Part shown: positions 9,689 through 18,383 of the stretch, piece by piece | Numbering within the stretch: position 1 is the first letter of the stretch | How the letters are laid out: each line of letters begins with the position of its first letter | Assembly (NCBI RefSeq): GCF_014216315.1 | Contig: NZ_CP045702.1 | Location: forward strand, 5,022,001 to 5,086,000 | Source: Streptomyces finlayi | GTDB taxonomy: Bacteria; Actinomycetota; Actinomycetes; Streptomycetales; Streptomycetaceae | Direction: 5' to 3' | Length of the DNA: 64,000 bases | Translations under genes and position numbers: made by a program | The notes under the pieces: model-generated | The model's input: the letters and a program-made list of their open reading frames with translations, nothing else | Databases searched by the model: none | Told to the model about the DNA's origin: nothing

Positions 9689-10522
9689 TCACAGCACCGC
9701 GTTGAGGAACTCGCGCGTACGTTCGTGCTCCGGCGCGGTGAAGATTTTTTCCGGAGATCCGGACTCCACGACCCGTCCGGCGTCGAACATCAGCACCTTC
9801 TTCGAGACGTCCCGCGCGAAGTTCATCTCATGGGTCACGCAGAGCATCGTGATGTCGGTGGTTCTGGCGATGTCCGACAGCAGATCCAGTACGCCCGCCA
9901 CCAGCTCCGGGTCCAGTGCCGACGTCACCTCGTCGAGGAGCAGGATCTCCGGCTCCATCGCGAGTGCCCGGGCGATGGCCACCCGCTGCTGCTGGCCGCC
10001 GGAGAGCTGGGAGGGGTGTGCGTCGGTCTTCTCCGAGAGCCCGACCAGGTCGAGCAGTTCCCGGGCCCTGGCCTCCGCCTTGTCGCGGTCCATGCCCAGC
10101 ACGCTGATCGGCGCCTCGGTGATGTTCTGGAGCACCTTCATGTTGGGGAAGAGGTTGAACTGCTGGAAGACCATCCCGATCTTCTTCCGGGACTCCCGCA
10201 GCCGCTTCTCGCCCGCCGGCTTCAGGGAGCCGTCCGGGGCGCGTACGTGCGACAGCGGTGAACCGTCGACCCAGATCACCCCGTCGCTGACCTTCTCCAG
10301 TGTCATCAGCAGCCGCAGGATCGTCGTCTTGCCGGAGCCGCTCGGACCGATCAGGGTGACGTGCTCACCGCGCCGCACGGTGAAGTCCAGCTCGTCCAGG
10401 ACCACGTGGTCGCCGTACCGCTTCACGACCCGGTCGAAGCGGACCAGCGGCTCGACGCCGGTCGTCGCCTGGCCCGGGGCCGCGTCCGCGGGCTCCTTCA
10501 GGGGGGCAGATTCAGTGGCCAA
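9689..10522 (-). CDS. ehuA: Ectoine/hydroxyectoine-type ABC transporter ATP-binding protein
   Basis: A 277-residue polar-amino-acid-type ATPase: Walker A GPSGSGKTT, Q-loop MVFQQFNLFPN, signature LSGGQQQR, Walker B LLLDEVTSALD and switch histidine in VTHEM. The first 25 residues are a variable tail. It overlaps the end of the preceding permease gene by 11 nt and is the last cistron of a four-gene operon (binding protein, two permeases, ATPase). It powers import across the membrane. Gene names follow the similarity of the binding protein to EhuB. Confidence 0.85.
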   Translation of the reverse strand: MATESAPLKEPADAAPGQATTGVEPLVRFDRVVKRYGDHVVLDELDFTVRRGEHVTLIGPSGSGKTTILRLLMTLEKVSDGVIWVDGSPLSHVRAPDGSLKPAGEKRLRESRKKIGMVFQQFNLFPNMKVLQNITEAPISVLGMDRDKAEARARELLDLVGLSEKTDAHPSQLSGGQQQRVAIARALAMEPEILLLDEVTSALDPELVAGVLDLLSDIARTTDITMLCVTHEMNFARDVSKKVLMFDAGRVVESGSPEKIFTAPEHERTREFLNAVL

Positions 10523-11153
10523 GGCGCTTCTCCAGCTTTCTCATCAGTAGCGAGGTGGGGTAGCTCGCGACCAGGAAGACCAGGCCGGCGAGCGTGAACG
10601 CCTCCGTGTACGCGAAGTGTTCGGACCCGTACTTCCGGGCCTCGAAGACCATCTCCTGCACCGTGATCACGGCCAGGAAGGGCGTCTCCTTGAACATCGA
10701 GATGGCGTAGTTGCCGAGTGCGGGCAGCACATTGCGTACCGCCTGCGGCAGGATCACGGCCTGCCAGGTCCGCCGGACCGGCAGGGAGAGCGCCCGCGCG
10801 GCCTCCCACTGGCCCTTCGGCACACCGTCGATCCCGGCGCGGTACACCTCGGAGGTGTACGTGGCGTAGTGGACGCCCAGCACCACGATGCCGATGGTCA
10901 GCGGCTCCACGGAGCTGAAGACGGCCGCCGCGCCGACGAGCTGGACCAGCAGCGGGGTGGCGCGGACGAACTCCATCACCGCCTTCACCGGCACGGTGAC
11001 GAGCTTGCTCGGAGCACGTCCGGCGACCGCGATGGCCAGCCCGAGGACCGCGGCCACGAGCGTGCCGAGCACGGTGGCGAGCAGGGTGACCCGGAATCCT
11101 TCGAGCAGCAGGGGCAGGGCTTCCCCGGCGGCGTTCCAGTCGAAGCCGTTCAC
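10512..11153 (-). CDS. ehuD: Ectoine/hydroxyectoine-type ABC transporter permease
   Basis: A 213-residue inner-membrane permease of the His/Glu/Gln type. About five hydrophobic helices are visible. The EAA loop that contacts the ATPase reads EVYRAGIDGVPKGQWEAARALSL followed closely by VILPQAVRN. It overlaps the upstream permease by ATGA (11150-11153) and the downstream ATPase by 11 nt, so the operon is tightly coupled. The partner permease is the product of the gene at 11150-11881. Confidence 0.83.
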   Translation of the reverse strand: MNGFDWNAAGEALPLLLEGFRVTLLATVLGTLVAAVLGLAIAVAGRAPSKLVTVPVKAVMEFVRATPLLVQLVGAAAVFSSVEPLTIGIVVLGVHYATYTSEVYRAGIDGVPKGQWEAARALSLPVRRTWQAVILPQAVRNVLPALGNYAISMFKETPFLAVITVQEMVFEARKYGSEHFAYTEAFTLAGLVFLVASYPTSLLMRKLEKRLGH

Positions 11154-11881
11154 GCGGTGCCTCCCGTGACGGTGGTGGTCGCGGTGCGGCTCTTGAACAG
11201 GCTCTTGGCTCCGGTGTCCAGACCGAGCCGCCGCTTGGCGGCCCGTTCCAGCAGGTTCATGAGCAGGGTCAGCGCGTAAGCCAGCACGAAGTAGGCGGCC
11301 AGCAGTGTCAGATAGGCGGTGAGGGTCTCACCGGTGCGGTCCCGCACCTGCTGGATCACCGTCATCAGATCGGCGGCGGAGATCAGCCACAGCAGAGGGG
11401 TGCACTTCAGCAGCTGGATCAGCAGGTTGGTGAAGGAGGGGATCATCTGTACCCACGCCTGCGGAAGGATCACCTTGCGCATCCGCCGGGACGGGGTGAG
11501 GTTCAGCGCGAGAGCCGCCTCGTACTGTCCTCGCGGTACGGAGTTGATGGCGCCGCGCACCACTTCGGAGCCGTACGCGCCGTAGTTGAGGCCGAAGGCG
11601 ACGACACCGCAGAGCAGTGGCGTCAGTTCGTAGCCGGTCAGGGGCGGCATCGCGTAGTACAGCCAGAAGAGCTGGATGTAGAGCGAGGTGCCGCGGAAGA
11701 ATTCGACGACGGTCCGCGAGACCCCCCGCACCAGGAGCAGCCGGCTGCCGGCCATCAGGCCGAGGACGAAGGACAGGACGAGGGCCAGCAGGGCTCCCAG
11801 CACGGTGGCCTGGAGCGTCACCCACAGTCCGGCCCTGACCTGGGGGAACTCATCGAGGAGAGTGGAGAAGAAGTCACTCAT
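11150..11881 (-). CDS. ehuC: Ectoine/hydroxyectoine-type ABC transporter permease
   Basis: A 243-residue permease with the same fold as its partner. The EAA loop (VVRGAINSVPRGQYEAALALN followed closely by VILPQAW) is clear, and about five transmembrane segments precede a 30-residue Thr-rich tail. It begins 19 bp after the binding-protein gene and overlaps the next permease by ATGA. Calling it EhuC rather than EhuD rests on gene order only. Confidence 0.83.
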   Translation of the reverse strand: MSDFFSTLLDEFPQVRAGLWVTLQATVLGALLALVLSFVLGLMAGSRLLLVRGVSRTVVEFFRGTSLYIQLFWLYYAMPPLTGYELTPLLCGVVAFGLNYGAYGSEVVRGAINSVPRGQYEAALALNLTPSRRMRKVILPQAWVQMIPSFTNLLIQLLKCTPLLWLISAADLMTVIQQVRDRTGETLTAYLTLLAAYFVLAYALTLLMNLLERAAKRRLGLDTGAKSLFKSRTATTTVTGGTA

Positions 11882-11900
11882 ACGGTGTGGTCCGCCCCCG

Positions 11901-12803
11901 TCAGCCCTTGCACAGTTCGGCGGTCTTCAGCGTGGCGGGCGGAATCTCCGTGGCCCCGAAGCCGTACGGCTCCAGCAGGCTCACATAGCGCGAGCGGTCC
12001 GAGACGATCTTCTTGAGCTCGCGGTTGAAGGCGTCCCGCAGGTCCCCGTTGCCCTGGTTGAACACCGCGCCGCCGGGGGAGTACTGCTTCTTCCCGTCGA
12101 GCTCCGGCAGGAACGCCTCGGTGACCTCGGTGTCCGGGTTGGTCCTGGCGAGCCAGCGCAGCGAGATGCCGGTGAGCAGGAAGGCGTCGACGCGCCCGCC
12201 CTTGACCGCGTCGGCGCCGTCCTGTGGCTTCTGCAGCGTCTTGATCCTGTCCTCGGCGATGCCCGCGCCCTTGGCGTACGAGCCCTCGACCGCACCCGAC
12301 ATCACGCCGACGGTGATCCCGGCGGCCTTGGCGGAGGCCAGGTCGGTGACCTTCCTCGGGTTGCCCTTCTTCACCATCAGGGCCGTGGGGGAGATGAACT
12401 CCGGCTCGGAGAATATGGCGTTGGCGCAGCGCTCGGGCGTGATCGCCATGCCCGCGCTGACGACGTCGTACTTGCCGGCCTGGAGTCCGGGAATCAGGCC
12501 GTCCCACTCGGAGAGCGTGGGCTTCAGCTCGTCGACACCGAGTGCCTTGAATACCTCGCGGTGCAGCGTGGGCGCCTCGCCCTTGAGCTCCTTGCCCTCC
12601 AGGTAGCCGTACGGGGCCTCGTTGGCGTACGCGACCCGCACGAAACCCTGCTTACGGAGCTTGTCGAGGGCGCCTTCGCCCTGCACCGACCCGGCGTCGG
12701 TCTTGCTGCACGCGGTGAGCAGGCCGGGAACGACGAGCAATCCCCCCACGGCCGCGGATCGGTTGAGGAAACCCCGGCGGGACAGGTTCGGGAAGTCAGC
12801 CAT
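11901..12803 (-). CDS. ehuB: Ectoine/hydroxyectoine-type ABC substrate-binding lipoprotein
   Basis: A 300-residue exported binding protein. It has a twin-arginine-like N-terminus (SRRGFLNRS), a hydrophobic stretch and the lipobox LLTAC with Cys32 as lipid site. The mature part matches EhuB of Sinorhizobium in several blocks as I remember them: the NEAPY/NEPPF binding segment, GLIPGLQAGKYD, TPERCANAIFSEP and the C-terminal EPYGF. I chose the ATG at 12803 because AGGAG stands ten bases before it; a TTG at 12812 would put the site too close. This is the first gene of ehuBCDA. Ligand identity is inferred and a related compatible solute or amino acid is possible. Confidence 0.82.
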   Translation of the reverse strand: MADFPNLSRRGFLNRSAAVGGLLVVPGLLTACSKTDAGSVQGEGALDKLRKQGFVRVAYANEAPYGYLEGKELKGEAPTLHREVFKALGVDELKPTLSEWDGLIPGLQAGKYDVVSAGMAITPERCANAIFSEPEFISPTALMVKKGNPRKVTDLASAKAAGITVGVMSGAVEGSYAKGAGIAEDRIKTLQKPQDGADAVKGGRVDAFLLTGISLRWLARTNPDTEVTEAFLPELDGKKQYSPGGAVFNQGNGDLRDAFNRELKKIVSDRSRYVSLLEPYGFGATEIPPATLKTAELCKG

Positions 12804-13010
12804 GGTTCGCAATCTCCTGGAGGGTCGAACAGTCCGGACAGGGTGAGCGCCTGCCCGATCCCGTACGTCTTTGCAGGACTGGACGCCATGTAACCCAAAA
12901 GTGGCCGGAAAGTGACCGTTCCGTGCCCTGACGCGGGCGGAGTGCGACGAGGCGTGTGCGGGGGGTGTGCGGGGCGTATGTGCTTACGGCGCGCGGGATA
13001 TGGCGGGCAG

Positions 13011-13994
13011 TCAGGAGCCGCGGGGTGCGGGCGGGCGGTCGCCGCCGTCGGCGGAGGGGACGTATCCCAGCTCCTTGTCGACCACGTTCACAAGCGGCTC
13101 ACCGGCCGCCCACCGTTCGTACATGTCCACGAACTGCTCGCCCAGCCGGTCGCGCCAGCCCGCCGTGTCGCCGCTCATGTGCGGCGAGACGACGAGGCCC
13201 CGGACGTCCCACAGGGGGCTGTCCGGCCCGAGCGGCTCCTCCTGGAAGACATCGAGTGCGGCGCCCGCGATCCACCGCTTGCGCAGGGCGTCCGCCAGAT
13301 CGGTCTCGACGACCATGGGGCCGCGTCCCACGTTGACGAACACGGCCGAGGGCTGGAGCAGACCGAAGAACCGGGCGTCGAACATTCCGTACGTCGATTC
13401 CGTCAGCGGCGCCGCGCAGATCACCCAGTCCGCGCGGGCCGCCAGCCGGTCGAGGTCCTCGATGCCGTGGATGGTGCGCCGGGCCCTCCGTGCCACCAGG
13501 GCCACCCGTACGCCGAGGCCGTGCAGCAGCCGGGTGATCTCCCGGCCGATGGGGCCCGCCCCGACGACGACGGCACGGGTGCCGGAGAGCTGTCGGACCT
13601 CGCGGTGGCGCCAGTGGTGCAGCCGCTGGAGCTCCAGCGTCCCCGGCAGGTCCTTGGCGAAGGCGAGGACCAGGCCCGCGACGTACTCCGCGACGGGCAG
13701 TTCGAAGATGCCCCGCGCGTTGGTCACGACCGTGTCGGACGCGGCCAGCGCGGGGCAGAGCAGCCGGTCCACCCCCGCGCTCGCGGTGTGCACCCAGCGC
13801 GGGCGGGGGCCGTCGCCCGGCCAGGCCCCGCGCACCGCGTCCGAGGTGAAGTCCCACACCAGCAGGGCGTCCGCGGAGGGAAGGTGCCCGGCCAGCCCCC
13901 GGTCGTCGGTGTACCGGACGCGCACCCGCCCGGTCAGCCGGCCGAGGCGCGGTGACGGGTCGGTGTCCAGGACGAGGAGCACGGGCTCTGACAT
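13011..13994 (-). CDS. D-isomer-specific 2-hydroxyacid dehydrogenase
   Basis: A 327-residue NAD(P)-dependent oxidoreductase. The dinucleotide motif is VVGAGPIG (about residue 145), followed by the catalytic trio of the family: Arg in NVGRGP, Glu in DVFQEEP and His in SPHMSG. A Pro-rich tail of 15 residues ends the protein. It reduces a 2-oxoacid or oxidises a D-2-hydroxyacid; the substrate is not evident. It stands between the ehu operon and the divergent EutA-like gene, so a role in the same catabolic unit is possible. The ATG at 13994 is preceded in frame by a GTG at 13997 and neither has a strong ribosome site. Confidence 0.87.
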   Translation of the reverse strand: MSEPVLLVLDTDPSPRLGRLTGRVRVRYTDDRGLAGHLPSADALLVWDFTSDAVRGAWPGDGPRPRWVHTASAGVDRLLCPALAASDTVVTNARGIFELPVAEYVAGLVLAFAKDLPGTLELQRLHHWRHREVRQLSGTRAVVVGAGPIGREITRLLHGLGVRVALVARRARRTIHGIEDLDRLAARADWVICAAPLTESTYGMFDARFFGLLQPSAVFVNVGRGPMVVETDLADALRKRWIAGAALDVFQEEPLGPDSPLWDVRGLVVSPHMSGDTAGWRDRLGEQFVDMYERWAAGEPLVNVVDKELGYVPSADGGDRPPAPRGS

Positions 13995-14186
13995 CACTCA
14001 CCACGCTCGCACCGGAAGCCCGCCCCGTCAACGGAGCCACCCGGTCACCCTCCGTGCGACCGCCGCGATGCCCCCATCAGGGGAATACTTGTGAGTGGCG
14101 AGGGCACCGGTGACTGGGTCACGCGCCCGGCGGGAGGCCGGCCCGCTCGCCTCGCCCGGCGCTCCGGACGTACAGGAAGGCTGGAC

Positions 14187-14951
14187 ATGACGACCATCGG
14201 ACTTCTCTACCCCGGCCACTCCGCGGAGGACGACTACCCGCGGATCGAGATCATGCTGGACAGCGACATCAGACTGCCGCTCTTCCACACCGCCGTCGGC
14301 GAGGACGTCCACCACGTCGAGGCCATGCGTGAGCTGGGTTCCGCCGAGCGGCTCGCGGCGGGTGCCGAGGACCTGCGCCTGGCCGGTGCCGAAGCACTCG
14401 TCTGGGCCTGTACCGGCGGGAGCTTCGCATACGGCTGGGAGGGTGCGCACGAGCAGGTCGCGACCCTGGCCAGGGCGGCCGGGCTGCCGGCGTCCAGTAC
14501 CTCCTTCGCCTTCGCGCACGCGGTACGGGAGATCGGGGTGACCCGGGTGGCTGTCGCCGCGACCTACCCGGACGGTATCGCCGCGCTCTTCGCCCGCTTC
14601 CTGGAGGCCTCGGGCGTCGAGGTGGTCGCGACCCGGGGCAGCGGGATCATCACCGCCGCCGAGGTGGGCGCGTGGGACGCGCGGCTGGTGAAGGAGCTGG
14701 CCGTCGCCGGGGACCATCCGGACGCCGAGGCGGTGCTCCTGCCGCACACGGCCCTGCACACGGCGGCGTACATCACCGAGCTGGAGGAACTCCTCGGCAA
14801 GCCGGTCCTCACCGCGAACCAGGTGACGGTCTGGGAGGGCCTGCGGCTGGTGGACCGCCGGGTCTGGGAACCGGCGATGGGGGCCCTCTTCGCGGTCCAC
14901 GCACCGCCCCCGGGCATCACCGAGACCCGGGGCATCGTGGTCCGGGAATAA
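14187..14951 (+). CDS. Asp/Glu racemase-superfamily protein, EutA/maleate isomerase-like
   Basis: A 254-residue cytosolic protein of the aspartate/glutamate racemase, arylmalonate decarboxylase and maleate isomerase superfamily. The first active-site cysteine is present (WACTGGSF, about residue 75). The second position, normally a cysteine in a strand-Cys-Thr-N motif, reads LLPHTALHT, so only one of the two catalytic cysteines remains. Members near ehuABCD in proteobacteria are called EutA of ectoine utilisation, and the ehu-type transporter lies 1.4 kb away here. AGGAAGG before the ATG fixes the start. The LLM oxidoreductase gene follows 60 bp downstream, probably in one operon. Function is inferred only. 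Confidence 0.78.
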   Translation: MTTIGLLYPGHSAEDDYPRIEIMLDSDIRLPLFHTAVGEDVHHVEAMRELGSAERLAAGAEDLRLAGAEALVWACTGGSFAYGWEGAHEQVATLARAAGLPASSTSFAFAHAVREIGVTRVAVAATYPDGIAALFARFLEASGVEVVATRGSGIITAAEVGAWDARLVKELAVAGDHPDAEAVLLPHTALHTAAYITELEELLGKPVLTANQVTVWEGLRLVDRRVWEPAMGALFAVHAPPPGITETRGIVVRE

Positions 14952-15011
14952 GCGGAGCCATCCTCCTGTTGCTTCTTCCGTTACGTACGCATCACCGGGA
15001 GAGGCCGAAAC

Positions 15012-16106
15012 GTGGACGACAACCGAGGCGACCAGATTCGCGGCACCGCGGCCGGAACGGCCTCCGTGCCGCTGTCCGTGCTCGATCTGGTGACCGTGGG
15101 ACAGGGCCGCACCGCGACGCAGGCGCTGCGCACCAGCGTCGACATCGCCAAGCTCACCGAGCGCCGCGGGTTCCACCGCTTCTGGGTCGCCGAGCACCAC
15201 TCCATGCCGGGCGTCGCCTCCTCGTCCCCGGCCGTGATCCTCGCCCACCTCGCCGCGCACACCGAGCGCATCCGGCTCGGTTCCGGCGGAGTGATGCTGC
15301 CCAACCACGCGCCGCTCGTGATCGCCGAGCAGTTCGGCACGCTGGAAGCCATGGCCCCCGGGCGCATCGATCTGGGACTGGGCCGCGCGCCCGGCACCGA
15401 CGGCGCGACCGCCGCGGCCCTGCGCCGTACGGAGCGGCTGAACGAGGGCGCCGACGAGTTTGCGGAGCAGCTGGCCGAGCTGGTCCGGTTCCTGGACGAC
15501 GACTTCCCGGACGGGCACCCCTACGCCAGGATCCACGCCGTGCCCGGACCCGTGCAGGCGACCGCGCCCGGCGGCGTGCAGTCCGCGGCCCGCCCGCCGG
15601 TCTGGCTGCTCGGCTCCTCCGGTTTCAGCGCCCGGCTGGCCGGTGTCCTCGGACTGCCGTTCGCCTTCGCGCACCACTTCTCGGCGCAGAACACCGTTCC
15701 GGCGCTCGACCTCTACCGGGAGTCGTTCAGACCGTCCGCCGTACTGGACGCCCCCTACGCCGCGATCGGCGTCTCCGCCCTCGCCGCCGACGAGGAGCGC
15801 GAGGCCCGCCGCCAGGTGCTGACCGGCGCCCTGTCGATGGTCCGCCTGCGCACCGGACGCCCGGGGCTGATCCCGAGCCCGGAGGACGCGGCAGCGTACG
15901 CCTTCAGCCCCATGGAGCGGGAGTTCGTCGACGGCTGGCTCTCCAACGTCATCCACGGGACCGCGGACGAGGTCCGTACCGGCCTCGACGACCTGGCCGA
16001 GCTGACGGGCGCTGACGAACTCATGATCACGGCGAACGCCCACGGCGGGGACGCGAGGCTGCGCAGCTACGAGCTGATCGCGGACGCGTACGGCCTGCCT
16101 TCCTGA
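15012..16106 (+). CDS. LLM-class flavin-dependent oxidoreductase (luciferase-like)
   Basis: A 364-residue TIM-barrel monooxygenase of the bacterial luciferase superfamily. Visible family blocks are the first strand LSVLDLVTVG, RFWVAEHHSMPG, RIRLGSGGVMLPNHAP, GRIDLGLGRAPG, PPVWLLGSSGFSA and FAFAHHFSAQN. Such proteins use FMNH2 to oxidise small organics; this subgroup is often annotated MsnO8-like, but the substrate is unknown. The GTG start follows GGGAGAGG. It lies 60 bp after the EutA-like gene on the same strand and is followed by a convergent terminator. Confidence 0.9.
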   Translation: MDDNRGDQIRGTAAGTASVPLSVLDLVTVGQGRTATQALRTSVDIAKLTERRGFHRFWVAEHHSMPGVASSSPAVILAHLAAHTERIRLGSGGVMLPNHAPLVIAEQFGTLEAMAPGRIDLGLGRAPGTDGATAAALRRTERLNEGADEFAEQLAELVRFLDDDFPDGHPYARIHAVPGPVQATAPGGVQSAARPPVWLLGSSGFSARLAGVLGLPFAFAHHFSAQNTVPALDLYRESFRPSAVLDAPYAAIGVSALAADEEREARRQVLTGALSMVRLRTGRPGLIPSPEDAAAYAFSPMEREFVDGWLSNVIHGTADEVRTGLDDLAELTGADELMITANAHGGDARLRSYELIADAYGLPS

Positions 16107-16130
16107 CGCCCGGCCCTCGCGCTCCCACGC

Positions 16131-16164
16131 GCCGGACGGGTCGGGACGTTCAGACCCGTCCGGC
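16131..16164. terminator. Bidirectional terminator between LLM gene and cdgA
   Basis: A 12-bp perfect stem (16131-16142 with 16153-16164) and a 10-base loop. It covers the cdgA stop codon (16150-16152) and serves the two convergent genes. Confidence 0.8.
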
Positions 16165-18000
16165 CCGTGACGCCTTCGCGCCGATCAGCGCGTCGATGTG
16201 TTCGGGCGCCACCGCACGCGAGTACAGCCACCCCTGCCCCGTGTCGCAGCCGATCCTGCGCAGCCGTTCGGCCTGGCCCGCCGTCTCCACGCACTCCGCG
16301 GTGACGGTGAGGCCCAGCCGGTGCGCCAGTTGCACCATCGCCTCGACGATCGTCTCGTCGGCGGGGCTGGGATGGGCGCCGTCGTCGTAGCGGAATCCGT
16401 GTACGAACGAGCCGTCCAGCTTCAGTACGGAGACGGGCAGCCGGCTCAGATACGCGAGGTTGGAGTAGCCCGTGCCGAAGTCGTCGATGGCGATCCGTAC
16501 GCCCATGTCGCTGAGCGCCTGGAGTGCCCGCAGCGGACGGCCCGCGGAGCCCATCACGGCGGACTCGGTGAGCTCCAGTTGCAGCAGCCCGGCATCGAGC
16601 CCGGTCTCGGCGAGGATCTCCGCCACATCGGCGACCAGGTCGGAGTCCCAGACCTGCCGCACGGCCACGTTGACGCTGATGAACAGCGGTGGCTCGTCCG
16701 GATGGTCGAGCTGCCAGCGCCGGGCCTGATGGCACGCGGTGCGCAGCACCCACCGGCCGAGCTGGACGATCGTGCCGTCCTCCTCGGCGATCGAGACGAA
16801 CCGATTCGGCGCCAGCAGACCGAACTGCGGGTGATTCCACCGCACCAGCGCCTCCACGCCGCGTACGGTCCCGTCGGCCATGCAGACCAGCGGCTGGTAC
16901 TCCAGGGTGAACTCGCCGCGCTCGACGGCGGGCCGGAGGGTGGAGGAGAGCGCCTGCCGGGTCATCCGGTGGGCGTTGCGCTCGGGGTCGAAGAGGGTCC
17001 AGCGGGCCTTGCCGTCCTCCTTCGCCCAGTACAGCGTGGTGTCGGCGGCCTGCATCAGACCGGTGGGCGAGGTGCCCGCCGAAGCGCGTTCGACGACGCC
17101 GATCGAAGCGGAGACGGAGAGCCGCTGTCCGGCGAGGTCGAAAGGCTGCTGGAGGGCGACGAGCACCGCGTTCGCGAGGGCGGTGAGCTGGGCGGTGCCG
17201 GTGGACTCCTCGACCAGGATGGCGAATTCGTCCCCGCCGAGCCGTGCCACGAGATGGCTGCCGCTGCGGGCGGCGCCGTCGCGTTCGGCGCAGTCGGTGA
17301 GCCGGCCGGCGACCGCGGCCAGGAGCCGGTCGCCCATGCGGTGCCCCATGGTGTCGTTGACCGCCTTGAAGCCGTCCAGGTCCAGGTAGCAGAGTCCGAT
17401 CCTGCCGTGCGGGGGCAGTGAGTCGTCCTGGTACGGCGGTGTGTCCAGGGCGGCCGAGAGCCGTTCGAAGAACAGGGTCCGGTTGGGCAGCCTGGTCACC
17501 GGGTCGTGCATCTGGAGATGGCGCAGCCGCTTCTGGAGTTCGCGCCGGTCGCTGATGTCCGCGACCGACAGGAGTACGCCGCCGGTGGCGGTGGACGAGC
17601 TGTCCATCGGGACGACGGTGATCTCCGCCCACAGGGAGCGTCCGTCGGGGTGCTTCAGCCTGCGGGTGCACCGGAAGCGGGAGCGCCGGCCGTGCAGCAC
17701 CTCGTGGTACGCGTGCCAGGTGCGGTCGTCGGACGCGAGATCGACGAGACCGGCGGCCGGCTGTGTCGCCAGGGTGCCGGAATCGGTGCCGAGCAGCCCC
17801 GCGAGGGCGTCGTTCGCGCTGACGACGAGGCCCTCGTGGTCCAGGACTGCCATGGCGAGGACGGAGACCTGGAAGGCGGCCCGGTAGTCGTGCGGCTCGG
17901 TCGGTCCGGCTCCAGCCGTATGACGCTCCGTGACGGGGGCTCGCGCGGTGCCGAGGGGTCTGCCTGCCGGGGGCTCCGGCCCTTCGGAGGTTCCGCTCAC
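16150..18000 (-). CDS. cdgA: PAS-GGDEF-EAL c-di-GMP turnover protein, CdgA-like
   Basis: A 616-residue cytosolic protein. A PAS domain (about 40-155) is followed by GGDEF (about 165-325) with an intact ARLGGDEFAI active site, then EAL (about 345-600) with GVEALVRW, the metal-binding Asn in FISVNV, LELTES, AIDDFGTG, KLDGSF, AECVET and a closing QGW. The inhibitory I-site before GGDEF reads RSGS rather than RxxD, so product feedback may be lost. Architecture and neighbourhood fit CdgA (SCO2817), a BldD target whose overproduction blocks sporulation. Whether synthesis or breakdown dominates cannot be read from the sequence. GTG start with GGGAGC seven bases upstream. Oligoribonuclease, which finishes pGpG, is encoded at 37122-37724. 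Confidence 0.88.
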   Translation of the reverse strand: MSGTSEGPEPPAGRPLGTARAPVTERHTAGAGPTEPHDYRAAFQVSVLAMAVLDHEGLVVSANDALAGLLGTDSGTLATQPAAGLVDLASDDRTWHAYHEVLHGRRSRFRCTRRLKHPDGRSLWAEITVVPMDSSSTATGGVLLSVADISDRRELQKRLRHLQMHDPVTRLPNRTLFFERLSAALDTPPYQDDSLPPHGRIGLCYLDLDGFKAVNDTMGHRMGDRLLAAVAGRLTDCAERDGAARSGSHLVARLGGDEFAILVEESTGTAQLTALANAVLVALQQPFDLAGQRLSVSASIGVVERASAGTSPTGLMQAADTTLYWAKEDGKARWTLFDPERNAHRMTRQALSSTLRPAVERGEFTLEYQPLVCMADGTVRGVEALVRWNHPQFGLLAPNRFVSIAEEDGTIVQLGRWVLRTACHQARRWQLDHPDEPPLFISVNVAVRQVWDSDLVADVAEILAETGLDAGLLQLELTESAVMGSAGRPLRALQALSDMGVRIAIDDFGTGYSNLAYLSRLPVSVLKLDGSFVHGFRYDDGAHPSPADETIVEAMVQLAHRLGLTVTAECVETAGQAERLRRIGCDTGQGWLYSRAVAPEHIDALIGAKASRAGRV

Positions 18001-18383
18001 CGCTTGCTCCCGCTGTGCAGATCGTCGTGCGAACAGGTGTGGGACAGGCCACCGTGTGGAGTCCCTCTGTCAGGGACCGTATCCACGGGGGGAAGCGTGG
18101 TGAAGCATAGAGGGTGGCGAGTCGGCCGTTCCAGCGTGCCGGCCGTCGCCGCCGGTCCGTACCCGCCTGGCCCCTGCTTCTGCCTTCCATCCAGTTTGCC
18201 CACTAGTGATCGTTTCCGTGCAGTTCTGTTTCGAGGCCTCGTCGGATTGATCGATTGTGACTGTCTGTGAACCGGTCGCGGTCATGGGTCGCCTGACCCG
18301 AGTGGGGCAGCTCAACAGGACGTACGGCATCGGACCGGCACAGGGTGGGTGGGGTATCCCGTGTTTCCCATCCGGAGGTAGAT
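18001..18383. other. Divergent promoter region between cdgA and the M6 protease gene
   Basis: 383 bp with no credible gene. It must hold both promoters. I looked for a BldD-type palindrome (AGTGA...TCAC), expected for cdgA, and found no convincing full site. The 18200-18280 part is relatively AT-rich for this genome. Confidence 0.6.

Noticed and set aside
14028..16043. Long minus-strand open frame opposite the EutA-like and LLM genes
   Set aside because: Low-complexity Gly/Arg/Val translation; the plus strand gives two clear enzymes.
18001..18383. BldD box in the cdgA promoter
   Set aside because: Expected from S. coelicolor, but no convincing AGTGA...TCAC palindrome was found by eye.
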